A DNA stretch of 64,000 nucleotides. It comes from Rutstroemia sp. NJR-2017a BVV2. Its lineage: Eukaryota; Ascomycota; Leotiomycetes; Helotiales; Rutstroemiaceae. Position 1 is the stretch's first letter; every line of letters starts with the position of its first letter. Location: positions 620,001 to 684,000 of the forward strand of contig NJPS01000013.1 in assembly GCA_002946415.1 (NCBI GenBank), in the 5' to 3' direction. Made by a program: the position numbers and the translations under genes. Positions 22,790 through 34,607 of the stretch are shown here, piece after piece. The notes beneath the pieces are model-generated. The model had not been told where the DNA came from, made no database searches, and worked only from the letters and a program-made list of their open reading frames with translations.

Positions 22790-24110
22790 GATTTGGGATG
22801 GAGGACTAACCGGCGACTGTAAGTTCGTGAGCTCCTGTGTCGCTGTTCTCTTTTTCGCTATTGATTTCAGGTGTAAATATAACTTCTACTACAAGGAATC
22901 AAGGTAACAGATAGCGAAACTAGTGTCGTACTCGACTCTCTTTGTTTTAATGTTCGGACCCACATTAGCTTATGCTAGAGCTATTATGGTCTAGTTGAAT
23001 AATCGCTACACTATGGAGGTCACCGCCGAAAGTAAATTTGCTGACACCGGCAAAAATCGGCATCCGTTTTCACCTGGCAGGTTTGGATTATAGGGATAAC
23101 ATATCCATTTCTGACGACCTAACGATACTGTAATAACTAACCTTAATATCACTCATGCTTGTATAGTTGCACTCCGAAAATACCAAAATCATAGGGGGAA
23201 TATATTCCCCAACAACCAGCCAACAACAGCCCGATCTCTGTGAGACTGTGACAGTCAATTTACCCTACGAGCCAATTCCCTAATACAGTCGTTTATATAC
23301 TTGCCTTCATCCTGACTCACTCAGAAATCTTTCGAGATATTGGTACGCTTCTACTTCACTCTATATCGTTAAGGCCTGCGCGCGCATACAGCGCCTGTAC
23401 AAGGTGGCCTGGCTGCGGTATAAATAACTTGTGACAGTGTGGAAATATCGCTTCGCGGATGCTGCCAATAAAGTCGGTGATAGATGAATTGATGTAGCTG
23501 TGAGGACAGCGCGCCTCGAGCTAGAGGATGCTGAGATATTTCTCAGTGTTGCCATGCAACTTCTCATCTATGTATAAATTTCTTTATATTATAATTCGAT
23601 CATCTTTTATATTCGCTAGCTAAGGGACTTGTCAATCTGTGTATAACCGATCAGGAGACGAAGGATCTTCTGACCCCGCAAATGGCATCACGCCGACGCA
23701 CAACTTGGCCTTGGTCACCTTTAGCGAAAAAATTAGAGAGCCTAAGTCGAAAGCGGGATATATCTTCTGGCGGACCTCTTGTGCTTGATGTTCTAGAATT
23801 GATGAAAACCTACTCTCTGCTCAAGTGGGAGGGCGATATTCTTAGTATCGGGAGAGGGGATATACAAATTGGTGATATCATAGTTCATATATTTGACATT
23901 GAGTGGTGCTTAGCCTTCCTTCCTATATTTTGTATATAGCCTGTAGCCCCATAGTTGCTATTATCCGATCATATATCTAGCTGCAGTGCAGAAGAACAAT
24001 GGCTGAAAGATCAAGAATGGAGAATGACAGGCCCTGCTTTTGTTCTACTTTATAAGTTTTGGCAACCAGAGCCAAATAAGTGTATTAAAGGAGTGATAGT
24101 TTGAAGGATA
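22790..24110. other. AT-rich decayed interval
   Basis: No intact gene. The plus-strand ORF at 23682-23939 (85 codons) and neighbouring frames carry scattered protein-like stretches. The sequence just before LTR copy 2 reads EEQWLKDQEWRMTGPAFVLL in one frame. I cannot name a family. Likely the remains of one or more genes. Confidence 0.35.
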
Positions 24111-24115
24111 GTGTT

Positions 24116-24400
24116 TGTTGGAACCACTAAAGTGGGGTAGGTGGGGCAGGTGCCACCACCTTAAACTGAACGTCGTAGTGATCGATTAGGCTTACGAAGC
24201 CTATGATTCAGGCTTATAAAGCCTGTGGTTCAGGCTTACGACGCCTGTGGCAAATAGGCCTGAAAGGCCTATAAATATAGCTAGTTCTTCCTACTGTAGA
24301 TAGCCTATTAGTTCAATCAAGTTAAGTATCCAGCACCTTCAAATTGACGCCTTCTAAGCCTAAATTTACCCGCTGTGCCTCTGTACGTGCCTGTACAAGA
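24116..24400 (+). mobile_element. Solo LTR, copy 2 (285 bp)
   Basis: Same family and orientation as the copy at 19556-19854. It starts TGTTGGAACC and ends GCCTGTACAAGA. A perfect 5-bp target duplication GTGTT flanks it (24111-24115 and 24401-24405). It differs from copy 1 by small indels in the palindromic region and scattered substitutions, while the 3' 120 bp are nearly identical. No internal retroelement sequence is attached. Confidence 0.85.
24188..24270 (+). repeat. Palindrome array inside LTR copy 2
   Basis: Four 15-bp units at 24188-24202, 24210-24224, 24232-24246 and 24256-24270: AGGCTTACGAAGCCT, AGGCTTATAAAGCCT, AGGCTTACGACGCCT and AGGCCTGAAAGGCCT. Arms stay complementary or nearly so while the loop changes. 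Period is about 22-24 nt, as in copy 1. Confidence 0.8.
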
Positions 24401-24405
24401 GTGTT

Positions 24406-25444
24406 TCTCATATAAATGTATCTGCATTTGGTGGCTGGTGGTAATATTATACTCTCTTTAGTTTTTCCTCTGAACTTCAAAGTTATAGAATAAATTTTCA
24501 GATAATGTCTCTGAATAGGTCCTAGCGAGTACGTGATGGCGACGAGATGTAAGAGATTCGATTGGCAATTGGGTTTTTCGGTAATAGGGTATTGAGTTTG
24601 TTCTGGCATGCATCGATATCCCAACTAATGCTATCGTTGAATGTAGGGGGATTGATTATTGTTATAAATGGCCCGTATTATTAACTAGAAATGCTAGAGT
24701 AAATATATCTTTGAATATGAACGTTGCTTATATACTACCAGCACTGCATTCTCTCCATCGAACGCCCCTCCGTCAGTACTACTATCTCGTTCTCGCTGGT
24801 GTGGGATATTTCGAATATCCCACCTCTCTCAAAATATATACAAGCAATGGAGACCATCTTCTCCCTTCACAGCCCCTGAAGAACAGCTTGCTCGCTTGGC
24901 TCTTCGTATGCAAGTCTTGCACTTTATATATACTTTTTACAGCGAAGATCTCTGTCCCAGCGCTCGCATCCTAGCGATGAAGATATGGTGCGAATGGAAG
25001 AAATTATCACCCTCGCTGGGAAAATCGCCGTATCTGATCTCTCTAATTATGATACGTCAGATCGGGGTGGAAGAGAACAATATCTTTCTACCTAGATGTG
25101 CGAATCATCATTCCGGTGCTCTTTGTGACTGGTGAATGTCGGAAACGGAGTTTAGGGAAGAAAGGAATGGAGTTATTGAAGAAAGCAGGAAGGTAGGTAG
25201 GGATGAGGATAGGGTTGGGTTGAGGAGATGTGAAGTTGGTGAATAATAATACTCATTGCTCCTCGTCTTTGAAAGTATGGAGAGTTCCTAGAATCTGAAG
25301 GAACCCCCTTTTCATGAAGTTCGTGAAGCAGTAAGAAGGTCAAGAAAACCACTGAGATTGAATTTTTTGGACGATCAACTGCCGTAGTTTATTTGTACCC
25401 GTGTAGTTGCGTCGGTTCAGTTCAGAGGATATGCACAGGCGAGT
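24406..25444. other. Decayed interval between LTR copy 2 and the HET gene
   Basis: Contains overlapping protein-like frames at about 24870-25080: RMQVLHFIYTFYSEDLCPSA in one frame and SDEDMVRMEEIITLAGKIAV in another, the second ending at a TAG near 25093. This suggests a frameshifted relic of an unrecognised protein. No intact gene. The HET gene ends at the right edge. Confidence 0.35.
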
Positions 25445-27750
25445 CTAGTGTAGGCGAACAGTCGCTTCCCAGATCTCACCAAGGTGATCTTCCATGTCGA
25501 AAGCTTCTCCTTGCATTATTCCCTGTACTTTGCAGCAACCTACGAACTCGTAATCAAGTGCCGAAGCTTCGTTGTCTTCTGATGACATGTCTTCCCATTC
25601 TGATCCTTCCTCTCCTGGTTCTTCCTCGCCTGGTTCTCCCTCTGTCGATCCCTCCACGGCCGCTTTCTCTTCTATTGATTCTTTCTTCTCTGCCATTTCA
25701 TCCTTCTCTTCCGGTTCCTCCTCCTCTAACGCCTCGCCCTCCTCTTCCGCTTCACCCTCTTCTCCTCCCTGTTTTTCCCTCGGCCTTAAAATAAAAGGGA
25801 CATTCCCACCATACAAAACCCACACCTCGTCCCCCGCTCTCAAATCCACATTGCCCAACCCCATCAGCCCTGTTTTGGTGAAGAAGAGTCGTTGATTCGG
25901 CACCATATTCCGCAACGTATCTAGAAATTGATATGAGAAATCTTCCGACTCGTGATTCTCGGCATCCATGAACCGGTACACTTCATCCACGTCTTCATCT
26001 TCGTCGACTGGCTCGAAGACCTGGGCATTATCATCTACACGAATAAAATCACCGAGCATCAATCGCCCGAACGCCTCACGGTGAGAATAAGAGCCGAGGT
26101 ATAGTTTTGATGCTGGTGAAGATGACGATGTGGATGGAGAAACAGATGAGGATGCAGATTCCCATGCCGATTCTGATGCGGATAGAGCTGGCGATGGGGG
26201 TAATAATGCTGGCGATGGTGTTCTGGAAGATGGCGCTGATGGTGCTTCTGATGATACTTCTGACGGTACTTCTGATAATGCTGGCGTTGCGAAGAATCCG
26301 TCTTCTCCCACGACACTTTTCGCAAAAGCATACCAAGCCTTCATATTCTCAACGAGGAAGTCATTCCTGATTGTGTTGGGGTGTCCGACAAAGAAAGCTG
26401 CTTGGCCAATGGACTCAACCGTATCTACCTTAAATCCTTTCAACTCCAACGTCATTTTCGTATGCTCTGCTCTCTTCGACAAAGCCGCTTCGTCTATCTC
26501 ACAATTCCCTGCAGCGCTGTAGTTCGTATAAGACGCCTTTACAAAATATAAATCTAGCGAGACATCCGAATTTCGCAAATCCCAAGCCCAACTCGGCACA
26601 CGCTCCGATGATTGCTCAATAAAATTTAATCGAGAATCGGCCATCAACGGAAATAGGTCTCCCCAATCCAAGATGAGATCCAAAGTCAAGCAGCAGAAGA
26701 CTTCGGCAAAAGGAGTCAAATAGTCGCATGATTTGGTCAACGGCAGTTGATCCGATTTAATCAAACCTAGCAAACCAAAAATATTATCGTGGGGTTGGGA
26801 TGCGTGCCGAGGATGCCACTTCATCACGATGTCAATGGCATCGTCTCCAAGGGTACTGGCCAGCCATAGGAAGGCGCAGAACATGTTGCCTAGTAATCCC
26901 GGATAACTTGGAAGAAGTTCCTCGTGCCTATCATCCAATTCGTGGAAAGATGTCTCGCCAACCCATTGGGCGCAAGCCTGCATGATGGTTTCCCATGATA
27001 TTGAAAGTGGTCCTAGATAAGCAGGTATTAGTGTATACCAGAACCAGTTGTGTTCGATCAATCCAGAGAGTCGAAACCATGCCTAAAACATTTGGATTAA
27101 GAGTTCATGAACCGGTGATACTCACCCCAAAGAAATAAGCGGTTGGCCGGAAGAGCTGCCTCCTGAACCGTCCATATGCGCGTGAACCATGGGGCTTCCT
27201 CATAAAAAGCCCGCAGCGCCTTCAAAACTTCCTCAAAACTTGACTGCGAAGTCAACGAGGAAGGCACAGGATAGGCGTCTACCCCTTCTTGGTCTAGAGT
27301 GGAGAGCACTGCCATATGTTTGAGAAAATCGATTGAATCCCGCGCTTGGCGTAAAGAAAGGTCAGAAGGAACATCACCCAGCCAGAGCAGACAGCAGGTG
27401 CAGGTAGAGTATATCTTTCGCATCAACTTAATCTGCTGAGCTTTCTTTTCATTGTTCGTCTGGTCAATACAGAGCTGATCGATCCACAGGGTTCTGGGTT
27501 TGTCGCGCAGCCGTATCTGACGAAGAACAGCATACAGGTTGTCGGTGATGCTGACTCTGCGTCCCGAGACTTCTATATCTCTTGTGAGGGTGGGATCGCC
27601 CCAGACGTAGGACAGCGCTTCATAAGTGGGATTCTCTGAAAGAGCTACGGTGCTTGTTTCGCATCGTATTGAAGCACCTTCGCCATCGCCGTCATCCTCT
27701 CCATCGTACGGCAATAGATTTAATAGCACGATTTCGTCTTGTAAATCCAT
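25445..27750 (-). CDS. HET-domain (heterokaryon incompatibility) protein
   Basis: Predicted HET protein, the family mediating fungal nonself recognition and cell death. Exons (minus strand) are 27126-27750 and 25445-27012, giving 730 aa. The 113-nt intron runs GTGAGT to CTAG. A nearer TTTTAG acceptor breaks the frame and is excluded. The HET core is clear: YEALSYVWGD (43-52), LWIDQLCIDQ (about 88-97), QIKLMRKIYSTC, and IWTVQEAALP before the splice. The product continues WGPLSISWETIM. A Ser/Pro-rich low-complexity linker occupies about 449-511. The C-terminal lobe (GDEVWVLYGGNVPFILRP ... YEFVGCCKVQGIMQGEAF), usual in these proteins, is split by a Glu-rich insertion at about 616-690. No stops. 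Regulation not visible. Effector role is inferred from the family. Confidence 0.9.
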
Positions 27751-28243
27751 AGATTCGAAGTTGTCGGTGTTGAGTCAGGACCATTTTGCCAATGCATAAA
27801 TAAGAAAAAATCGTTTCCGCTCTGTCCACGTGGCTAGAAGATGAGCTTTTACATATAGTATACTTCATACTTGGCGCATTTAAATTCTAGCCCAGATATC
27901 ACGAGAGGTTGTACGGAGATACACGATTCCAAGGGTCCATTCGGCGGCGAGGGCGGTTAGTGTTATGTGGGAGGATTACAGTACAGTATGCATTCAGGGA
28001 TGTTGCGAGTTTACTAAAACTCGTAAGATGAAGAGTCGGCGATCAAAGTCATTCAGATTGACAGCCCTACAAATAACTTTCCTCTGTATATTTGAAGTAT
28101 CATTTTAATCCTTGACTTGTAGTTTATGATTTCATTGTATTCAGGATAATTCAAGATACATTGAACAGTCTTCGTCGCTTTTATTTTTTTGTTGTGTTGG
28201 TTGCACGAAGGATATGCCAAGCAATCCTAAAACTTACTGACCA
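27751..28243. other. Intergenic upstream of the HET gene
   Basis: Holds the HET promoter region. No other gene or repeat recognised. Confidence 0.45.
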
Positions 28244-29102
28244 CCATGCCGCCCAAGACCTTCGTTTCCTAGGATCAATTTTTCAACCAACAGAACGAAT
28301 CAATCAATAGTCAAAACTCCCCTCTCGTTGTCTCCATGCAGTCCCTGGCAGAACTAAAGCCACAATCTCCTGCCGTCGACAAATACCTCAGCCCTCCGAC
28401 CCTGACCGTGGCTCAATACTCTTCAACAGTGAAATGGCGACCGTATTGACTAAGGATTCCACTGAGAATTCTTTTGAGAAGCGTCCCAACCAGAAAATTA
28501 TAGTCGGAACAGAGGGAAACGCTTGGATTTAGGTCTCCTGATGGATGGGACCTGTAAGTAGTTAAGAGTGATGATTATTCTCTACTTAGCAGGCCTTAAG
28601 GACCTGCATTTATAGACCATTTTTCGATCCGTTTAATGGGGGCAGCACAACTAATTAAAGCCCTTCTGTACATTATGAAACGCTTCGGAAAAGTGGAAAT
28701 GAGGGCATTCACAATAAGTGAATCCCTCCTGTAGTCTCACAGGACCTTAAACACCCAACAGATCCAAGCTCGAACTTGTCAGAGAATGGCGTCCTCAAGC
28801 TCAATTACAAACTCATAAACATCGAGACTGACCCAGAAAAGGTCGACTACGGCCTTGGAGACCGACATGGTGACCCTGACCACCCCCACAAACTTCATCA
28901 AATGCGGCGAACGGCCGAATCTCATCAAACTGCCAGGCACGAAACTCGGAGAAATCGTCCTGGAGGATTGCAGCAGGGCCAACGCCGGCCAGTTGATGAT
29001 GAGGGATCCTGGATTACGGCCCTTGGCCGATGCCTACGAAGAAGGCAAGAAAGCGGCCCGCTCAGACGTTTCGATCCACAAAAATCTCAAATCTAGCCTC
29101 TG
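28244..29102 (+). pseudogene. Decayed ORF cluster of unknown family
   Basis: Three coding-like pieces on the plus strand. From 28244 a frame starts MPPKTFVS, has one TAG, then stays open for about 60 codons (DQFFNQQNESINSQNSPLVV). At 28785 a frame starts MASSSSITNS, meets a TAA, then stays open to 29102 and ends SDVSIHKNLKSSL. A second frame (28776) overlaps with NGVLKLNYKLINIETDPEKV. The last 80 codons show strong preference for C or G at third positions, as in real fungal genes. The two stops could be CAG-to-TAG and CAA-to-TAA changes. No known domain. It might alternatively be a short multi-exon gene that I could not resolve. Confidence 0.35.
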
Positions 29103-29603
29103 AGACGAGAGGTCTGCTTTTGTTGAGTATATAAAGAAGGAAGGACTCTTCACGCTCTTGTATTCAGGTGTGTTCGAGCCTGGGGCTTTCTAACCAGCTG
29201 TAGGGCACTTGCGAACGCAGCGGGACTAGACTACTAGTATTGAAGCCGAGAGAACAGTTCTTGCTGTCATTTGAGGAGCGAAGACAGTCATTTTATTTAA
29301 AGCTTCTGCCAAAAATCTGTGTTTTTGGACACTTCTCTCAGGACCTACTCCTATTCGGTAGGTGGAGGAGAGAGATGATGAAGTAACTAGTAAATATTAA
29401 GAATAAGATTGTCAGCTTGAAGTCTGCAAATTATTACCCATTTCCTCTGATAACCTGTAAATACCCTTGATAAGATATAAGAATAGTGATATAATGTATA
29501 CAATAAAAACTTCAACCAGGTTGGCCAATTTGCTCATTAGGAACGACTCCGTGAATGAGACCAACCCCCAGAATTATAGAATCATATGAAAAGTGATCGA
29601 TAT
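29103..29603. other. Intergenic, AT-rich
   Basis: No gene or repeat recognised. Confidence 0.45.
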
Positions 29604-30780
29604 TTAGAGGAAGCTTTTAACCTGCTCCTCATTCCAATCCCAGAACTCTTGTGCGTTACCGTTTCCGCCTTCTTCCTTGGGTATGACTGCCTTGGGTAGA
29701 TCAGCTCGGAGCGGGGCAATCCTTCCCCATGGGATGACTAGTGATTGATGATATTAGAGCCACTCTCCGCAACAATGGGAAAAATTACTCACCCCATTCT
29801 CTCGTCCAGTCTTGCCTTTCAAGTGTAATGTCCTTGGAGAAGGCGGCAAATAGTTGAGTATACACGCCATTAATAATCGGGTAAACAACCGCATGGGCGA
29901 TGATCTTGAGTGCTAATCCCTGATCTCTCGCCAGCTGCGTCCGGACGTTTCCAGGATTCACCGGCACACTTAAAATGCCGTCGCTCCTGTGTCGTCGAGC
30001 ATACTCCACGGCCAGTAGCCAGTCACCGCACTTGCTGATTCCGTAGCGCTCGATGCCCGGTTTTGGGATATGGAAGTCTAAGTTGTCCATATCGATACCG
30101 CGGTCCTGAGGCGCGAATTGTACCAATCCGAATGAGGAGAGCCAGATTACACGCACGATACCGGGGCGTTCAGTAGGGGCTGTTGCTTTCAGGACGGGAG
30201 TGAGGAGCTTGGTGAGTAGAAATGCTCCGATGCAGTTTACGCCCAGACCGAGCTCGTAACCCTGGGCTGTCTTTGGTGGTGGATTGGCAGGCCCTACCAT
30301 AACACCAGCATTACTAGGAGATGAAGATGTTAGTGACTCTGTGCTACGAAGATTGATAGAACAAGAAGGGGAGCACCAGGCATAAATACACGATTTGCAA
30401 TGCGACTCGATATGATACACTTACTTGAAAAGAACATGAAGCCTCGATTCTTGAGCCAGAAACTGTTGAGCAGCAGCCTTCACCGTAGCCAGATCCGCAA
30501 GGTCGAGAGACAGAAAAACAAGCTCGCCATCAGAGTAAGGTTCGCTCTTCTCCATAGACTCAATAGCTTTCATTGCTTTCTCTTCAGAGCGACAAGCGAC
30601 GTAAACTTTGGCACTTCTAGCGTACAGAGTGCGTGCTAGCTCGTATCCCATCCCGCAATTAGCTCCTGTAACTAGGTACACTTTACCCCGCAAGTCATAG
30701 GGAATGATCCTGTCGGCGAAAAGAGGTTTAGGGGGGAAGAACTGAGTCCATGAGCTGCGGAGGGAGGGGCTTGGCGGCAT
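29604..30780 (-). CDS. Short-chain dehydrogenase/reductase (retinol-dehydrogenase-like)
   Basis: Predicted NAD(P)-dependent oxidoreductase; substrate unknown. Exons (minus strand) are 30425-30780, 29793-30313 and 29604-29737, giving 336 aa. Splices are GTAAGT...CCTAG and GTGAGT...ACTAG. I chose the ATG at 30780 (after an A-rich leader). An upstream in-frame ATG at 30894 would add 38 residues with no function evident. Motifs: cofactor loop VTGANCGMGYELA (TGxxxGxG; about 42-54), NNAGVMVG created by the first splice, LSSFG, and the active-site YGISK (YxxxK). The C-terminal exon encodes VIPWGRIAPLR and a tail ending DWNEEQVKSFL, as in fungal retinol-dehydrogenase/WW-oxidoreductase-like SDRs. Probably cytosolic or loosely membrane associated. 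Confidence 0.9.
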
Positions 30781-31888
30781 TTTTTTTATTTTGCCGATGG
30801 CAAGAAAGGGGGAGAAAGGATTTCGATGTGATGTTGTTTTTTTGACGATGGTGGAAATTATGTTGACTTGTTCCGTTTCGTTTCGTTTCGACAATGAGTG
30901 CGTTCTGAAGAAGAATTGATGAAAGATGAGAAGGTGTAGAAGAATAGAGTAAATAAAGTGCAGGAGCTTCGCCGCATCGAATGACAGGGCAAGTTTCGTC
31001 TTTTTGTTGTGTTGGAGTCGTCAGACCCAACATGTTGGACATGTTGGACCTAATAAGATCACCTACTCAACATTTGATTAATACCACATTAAGTAATTCT
31101 TTCCTATACGGACTTAGTATATAAAGAAAGCTTTATTAGGATGAATATATGTGTGTTTATCTTCACTCTTTCTAGCACGGTTGATCTCATCGATACCGTC
31201 GATATCCTCGTATGAATTTTGAATGGCAGATAGGTATCTTCTCCTCCACGCCTCTCTTAGGCTTACTTCTCGATGATCAAATATGTATGAGCCATCAAAT
31301 ATTAGGTCTAGCTCTCGCGCATCTCTCGCCCCTTTCTTTTCTCGTTTCCAAGCTTGTACGCAGTTTCATGCAGGTACATACCTCGCGATTACAGACAGTC
31401 GAGCACCGCCGAATGATCCCACTTGAAAGCCACCATCAATGGTACCCTGATCGCAACTATCCCTCGAGGAAGTCACTCGTCGCCCTATGGGAAATCCATC
31501 AAGGGAGACTGTGAAACCATGAAAGCTGATTGGGATATTGTACATAGTTTGCATGCATATCAGATTGTATTAAGGATGGGATATGAGATTACTGATCGTG
31601 TTACTTGACGTAGTGAGTTTTATCCAGGTGAAATTATGAAACCATAATTTGAGGAGTAGTCAGATCTGGCTGAGATCTCTTGGACTAGCTAGCTTCATAT
31701 CGCAGCTTGGATTTATTTACTGAGAAACAACATATATATAAGTCCTATCTGCCCATCTCCGATGTATACCTAGATTTCTCGCGCCCAAACCACCCCACCA
31801 CCCAACCCCGAAAACAAAAACATCCTACCACCCACCTCCCACCCAATCTCCCCCCTCACCCCCATCCCACAAACCCTTCCCCAATCAA
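30781..31888. other. Intergenic between SDR and repeat-protein gene
   Basis: Promoter side of the SDR gene and downstream side of the repeat-protein gene. No gene recognised. A Pro/His-coding C-rich stretch at 31780-31880 is only the 3' region of the neighbouring gene. Confidence 0.45.
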
Positions 31889-32920
31889 TCAAGACTTCCC
31901 AGTCGCGACATGCACCTCCACCGTTCCCGTCCCCGTATTCTTAATCTTGATATACACCAAATCCAACACCCCATCCTTATTCCAATCCACCAAACTCCAC
32001 GGCCCGTTCGTCTCCTGCACAAACGTACTTCCCACATCCAACAACCTACTCTGATACCCCGACGCCGCGCTCGCTACATGCACTTCGACGGTCCCGGTCC
32101 CGGTATTGCGGTCTTTAATGTAAATCAGATCCCGAGTCGAGGAGTATGCGCCTAGCTGCCAGAAGCCGTTGTCCTCGACCGCAAAGGTCGTCCCGGTGGA
32201 GAGCAAGCGCGTCTGGTAGTTCGAGGCGCCCGATGCGACGAATAGTTCATCGGTACCGGTACCTGTGTTCGAAGTCTTGATGAACACTAGATCTGGCTTT
32301 CCGTCGCCGTCGTAATCATATACGTTCCATTGGCCGTCGTCCTCGTTCGCGAAAGTTGTCACGACTTCAAGGGTGCGGGTCCTGTAAGTCGAGGCGCCGG
32401 ATGCGATGTGCACTTCCACGTAGCCGGAGGGAGTGTTGCGCGTCTTGATGTACACGAGATCGGGGAGCGCGCTGTTGGCGGATTTGATGGCCCGCCAGGT
32501 GCCGTTGTCTTCGGAGACGAAGGTCGTGGGCACTTCGAGGATGCGGGTTTGGTAGTTGGAGGTCGAGGAGGCGATGTGCACTTCCACATAGCCGGTGCCG
32601 GTGTTGCGGTTCTTGATGTAGAAGAGGTCGGGGCGGCCGTCGCCGGTAGCGCTGGAGTGGAGTTAGTTAGGATCGGATTGGGTTGGAGTGGATTGGATTG
32701 GATTGGGATCTTGGATGGGAAGTTGAGTGAAAGCTGGGACTTTTCAAAGGTCTACTCACTCAATCAATTGCCACCAGCCGTTATCTTCCTGGAGAAAAGT
32801 TGATCCGCTTTCATAAATTCTCGTCTGGTAAGGTCCAGCACGAGCTTCAAGCTTGCTAGGCACAGCAGCGCTTAGAACAAGCGAAGCAAATGAAAGGAGT
32901 AATGAGCCGTTGAGCAACAT
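31889..32920 (-). CDS. Secreted five-repeat protein, probable beta-propeller
   Basis: Predicted secreted, non-enzymatic protein. Exons (minus strand) are 32760-32920 and 31889-32651 (GTGAGT...CCAG), giving 307 aa. A signal peptide (about 1-19, LLNGSLLLSFASLVLSA) precedes five repeats at about 31-85, 86-141, 142-197, 198-251 and 252-307. Each repeat has the pattern YQTR-(I/L)LE-TTF--EDNG-W--(DGDG)-PDLVYIK-RNTGTG-VEVH(I/V)AS. The DxDGxxDL core is an FG-GAP/VCBS-like calcium-binding signature. Five equal ~55-residue blades filling the whole mature chain suggest a five-bladed propeller of the tachylectin kind, perhaps a lectin. Only the repeat pattern is observed; fold and binding are inference. 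No catalytic domain is attached. Confidence 0.85.
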
Positions 32921-34607
32921 GATGGAGACGCAGTGTGGAGAATCACTGAGTTGATGAAGATGAAGATGAGGATGAAGATGAAGAAGTGAGCACTTCCACT
33001 CCGGTGGATGCTGAACCTTTATACCTATTCCTGACCCCTTCTCTACTCCTCTACCAATCCTCTATTGACTTAGCCTGAAGACTCTTCACCGAGACGCCCA
33101 TTACATGGGGCTTGCATCTGGGGACAAAATACCGGCTGAATAGTTACAGTAGCGACAATGATACCACACCTCGGCGATTCTGGAAATTTGATATTGAAGT
33201 CGATACCCACCTCGCAGTGAGTACAGTGTGGCATGAAGCTGAGCATCGAAAGCGGGGGTCTATCACCACCACATACACACTAGACCAAGGATAGTAGGAC
33301 GACATGGTGTGACGACTGATTCCTATCACAACAGCTCCACTTGGGGCGTTGTATCCGCTACATCGCTACAACATCTTCACCCTACATGGCGACATCGTGA
33401 ACAACAAGCCCACCACAATCCCTCTCAACAGCCGGATGACCGGTAAGCTCTCGCGAAAGCATATGCGTGTATAATGCAATGTTAGTTGCGTGATTAGTTC
33501 GCAGACGCACGTCGGAGCTGCTGGCGGGGTAGAGTACACAGTACATGGGATTGCGTGCTTGAAGATGGTACGACATGACAGCGAGAGGAAAGTAATACGA
33601 GATTCAGCCATCGTGAAAGCTTCGGCGTCTGCGTGCATTCAGGTGCGATATGATACGATGCCACACATGTGGGCTCGTATATGATCGAGGGGTTGCAGGT
33701 CCGTTGCACTCACATCTGAGAGCTGTGTCTGCACCACACTATATTTCGTGCTGATTAATGCGGGGTCGAATTAACGGTTGTAGTCGTACTATAACACCAA
33801 ATCTGTGTACTACTCGGCTGCAATATATCTCGAGTCGTGCAAGAAAATTGTCTCTTGTGCGGATAATTCTGTCCCCACCATCTCGTGCTATTTCTTAGGT
33901 AATTGATACTACTCAACACAGCAGTGCAGCAGCATGTCCTTGAATCAACGCACGCCCCATGTGAACTCAGACAAGATAGCACCCCTCTTTCTTCATGACC
34001 CTCCGGGCCCACTGAGGCTGAAATGCGACTCGAAGGAAACAAACGATGTAACTCGATTTCTGCAACCACAACTACCGAACACAACCGTCGCTCTCCATCT
34101 CAGCTACGCACTTGCATATAGAATTGGAAAGGAATCAACGTCAAATACAACCTCATTCCACGCCGATTAGCTAGAGCCAGTAATATTTGCGCACACAGTA
34201 GTAAATGAAAATTGAGAGAAAAAATTCGCAATATTACAAGGTGAGTGGAAGCAAGTTCGTCATTTCTTCGAGCGATTGAGTATTGGCAACGCTCGCCGCG
34301 ACTTGGCGTAAGCAGCCACTAGCTGTACTATACAGGTAAAAGCTTACAAACCTTGAGGAGGGAAGGTTAAAGTAACTGCTAATTAACGCATGGGGACATA
34401 TGAAGATGAAAATGGCTAATGCTTGCTCTTGATGTCAAAGTAATCAATTCATGGCGACTTCGGGCAACTCTCCATTGCGCGAGAAGCCCAAATTTTTGTG
34501 TCACAGAACCTGGAGACAAATGCAAGGAACCAGGGGGGAAAGATAACGCTGACGGTGAATCTCAAATCATTTCATTTTGGAGTATCATAGCAAAGCCCGA
34601 GACTTCC
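32921..34607. other. Intergenic, 1.7 kb
   Basis: Upstream of the repeat-protein gene a purine-rich stretch (GATGAAGATGAAGATGAGG, about 32953-32982) marks the leader on the minus strand. Beyond this no gene recognised; ORFs at 33366-34084 lack protein character. Confidence 0.45.

Noticed and set aside
25572..25895. Plus-strand Ser-rich ORF
   Set aside because: Antisense image of the Glu-rich insertion of the HET protein.
27013..27089. Nearer acceptor (TTTTAG) for the HET intron and the AWFRLSGLIEHNWFWYT extension
   Set aside because: Phase does not match the GTGAGT donor; the CTAG at 27013-27014 restores the frame and gives the expected FLWGPLSISWE continuity.
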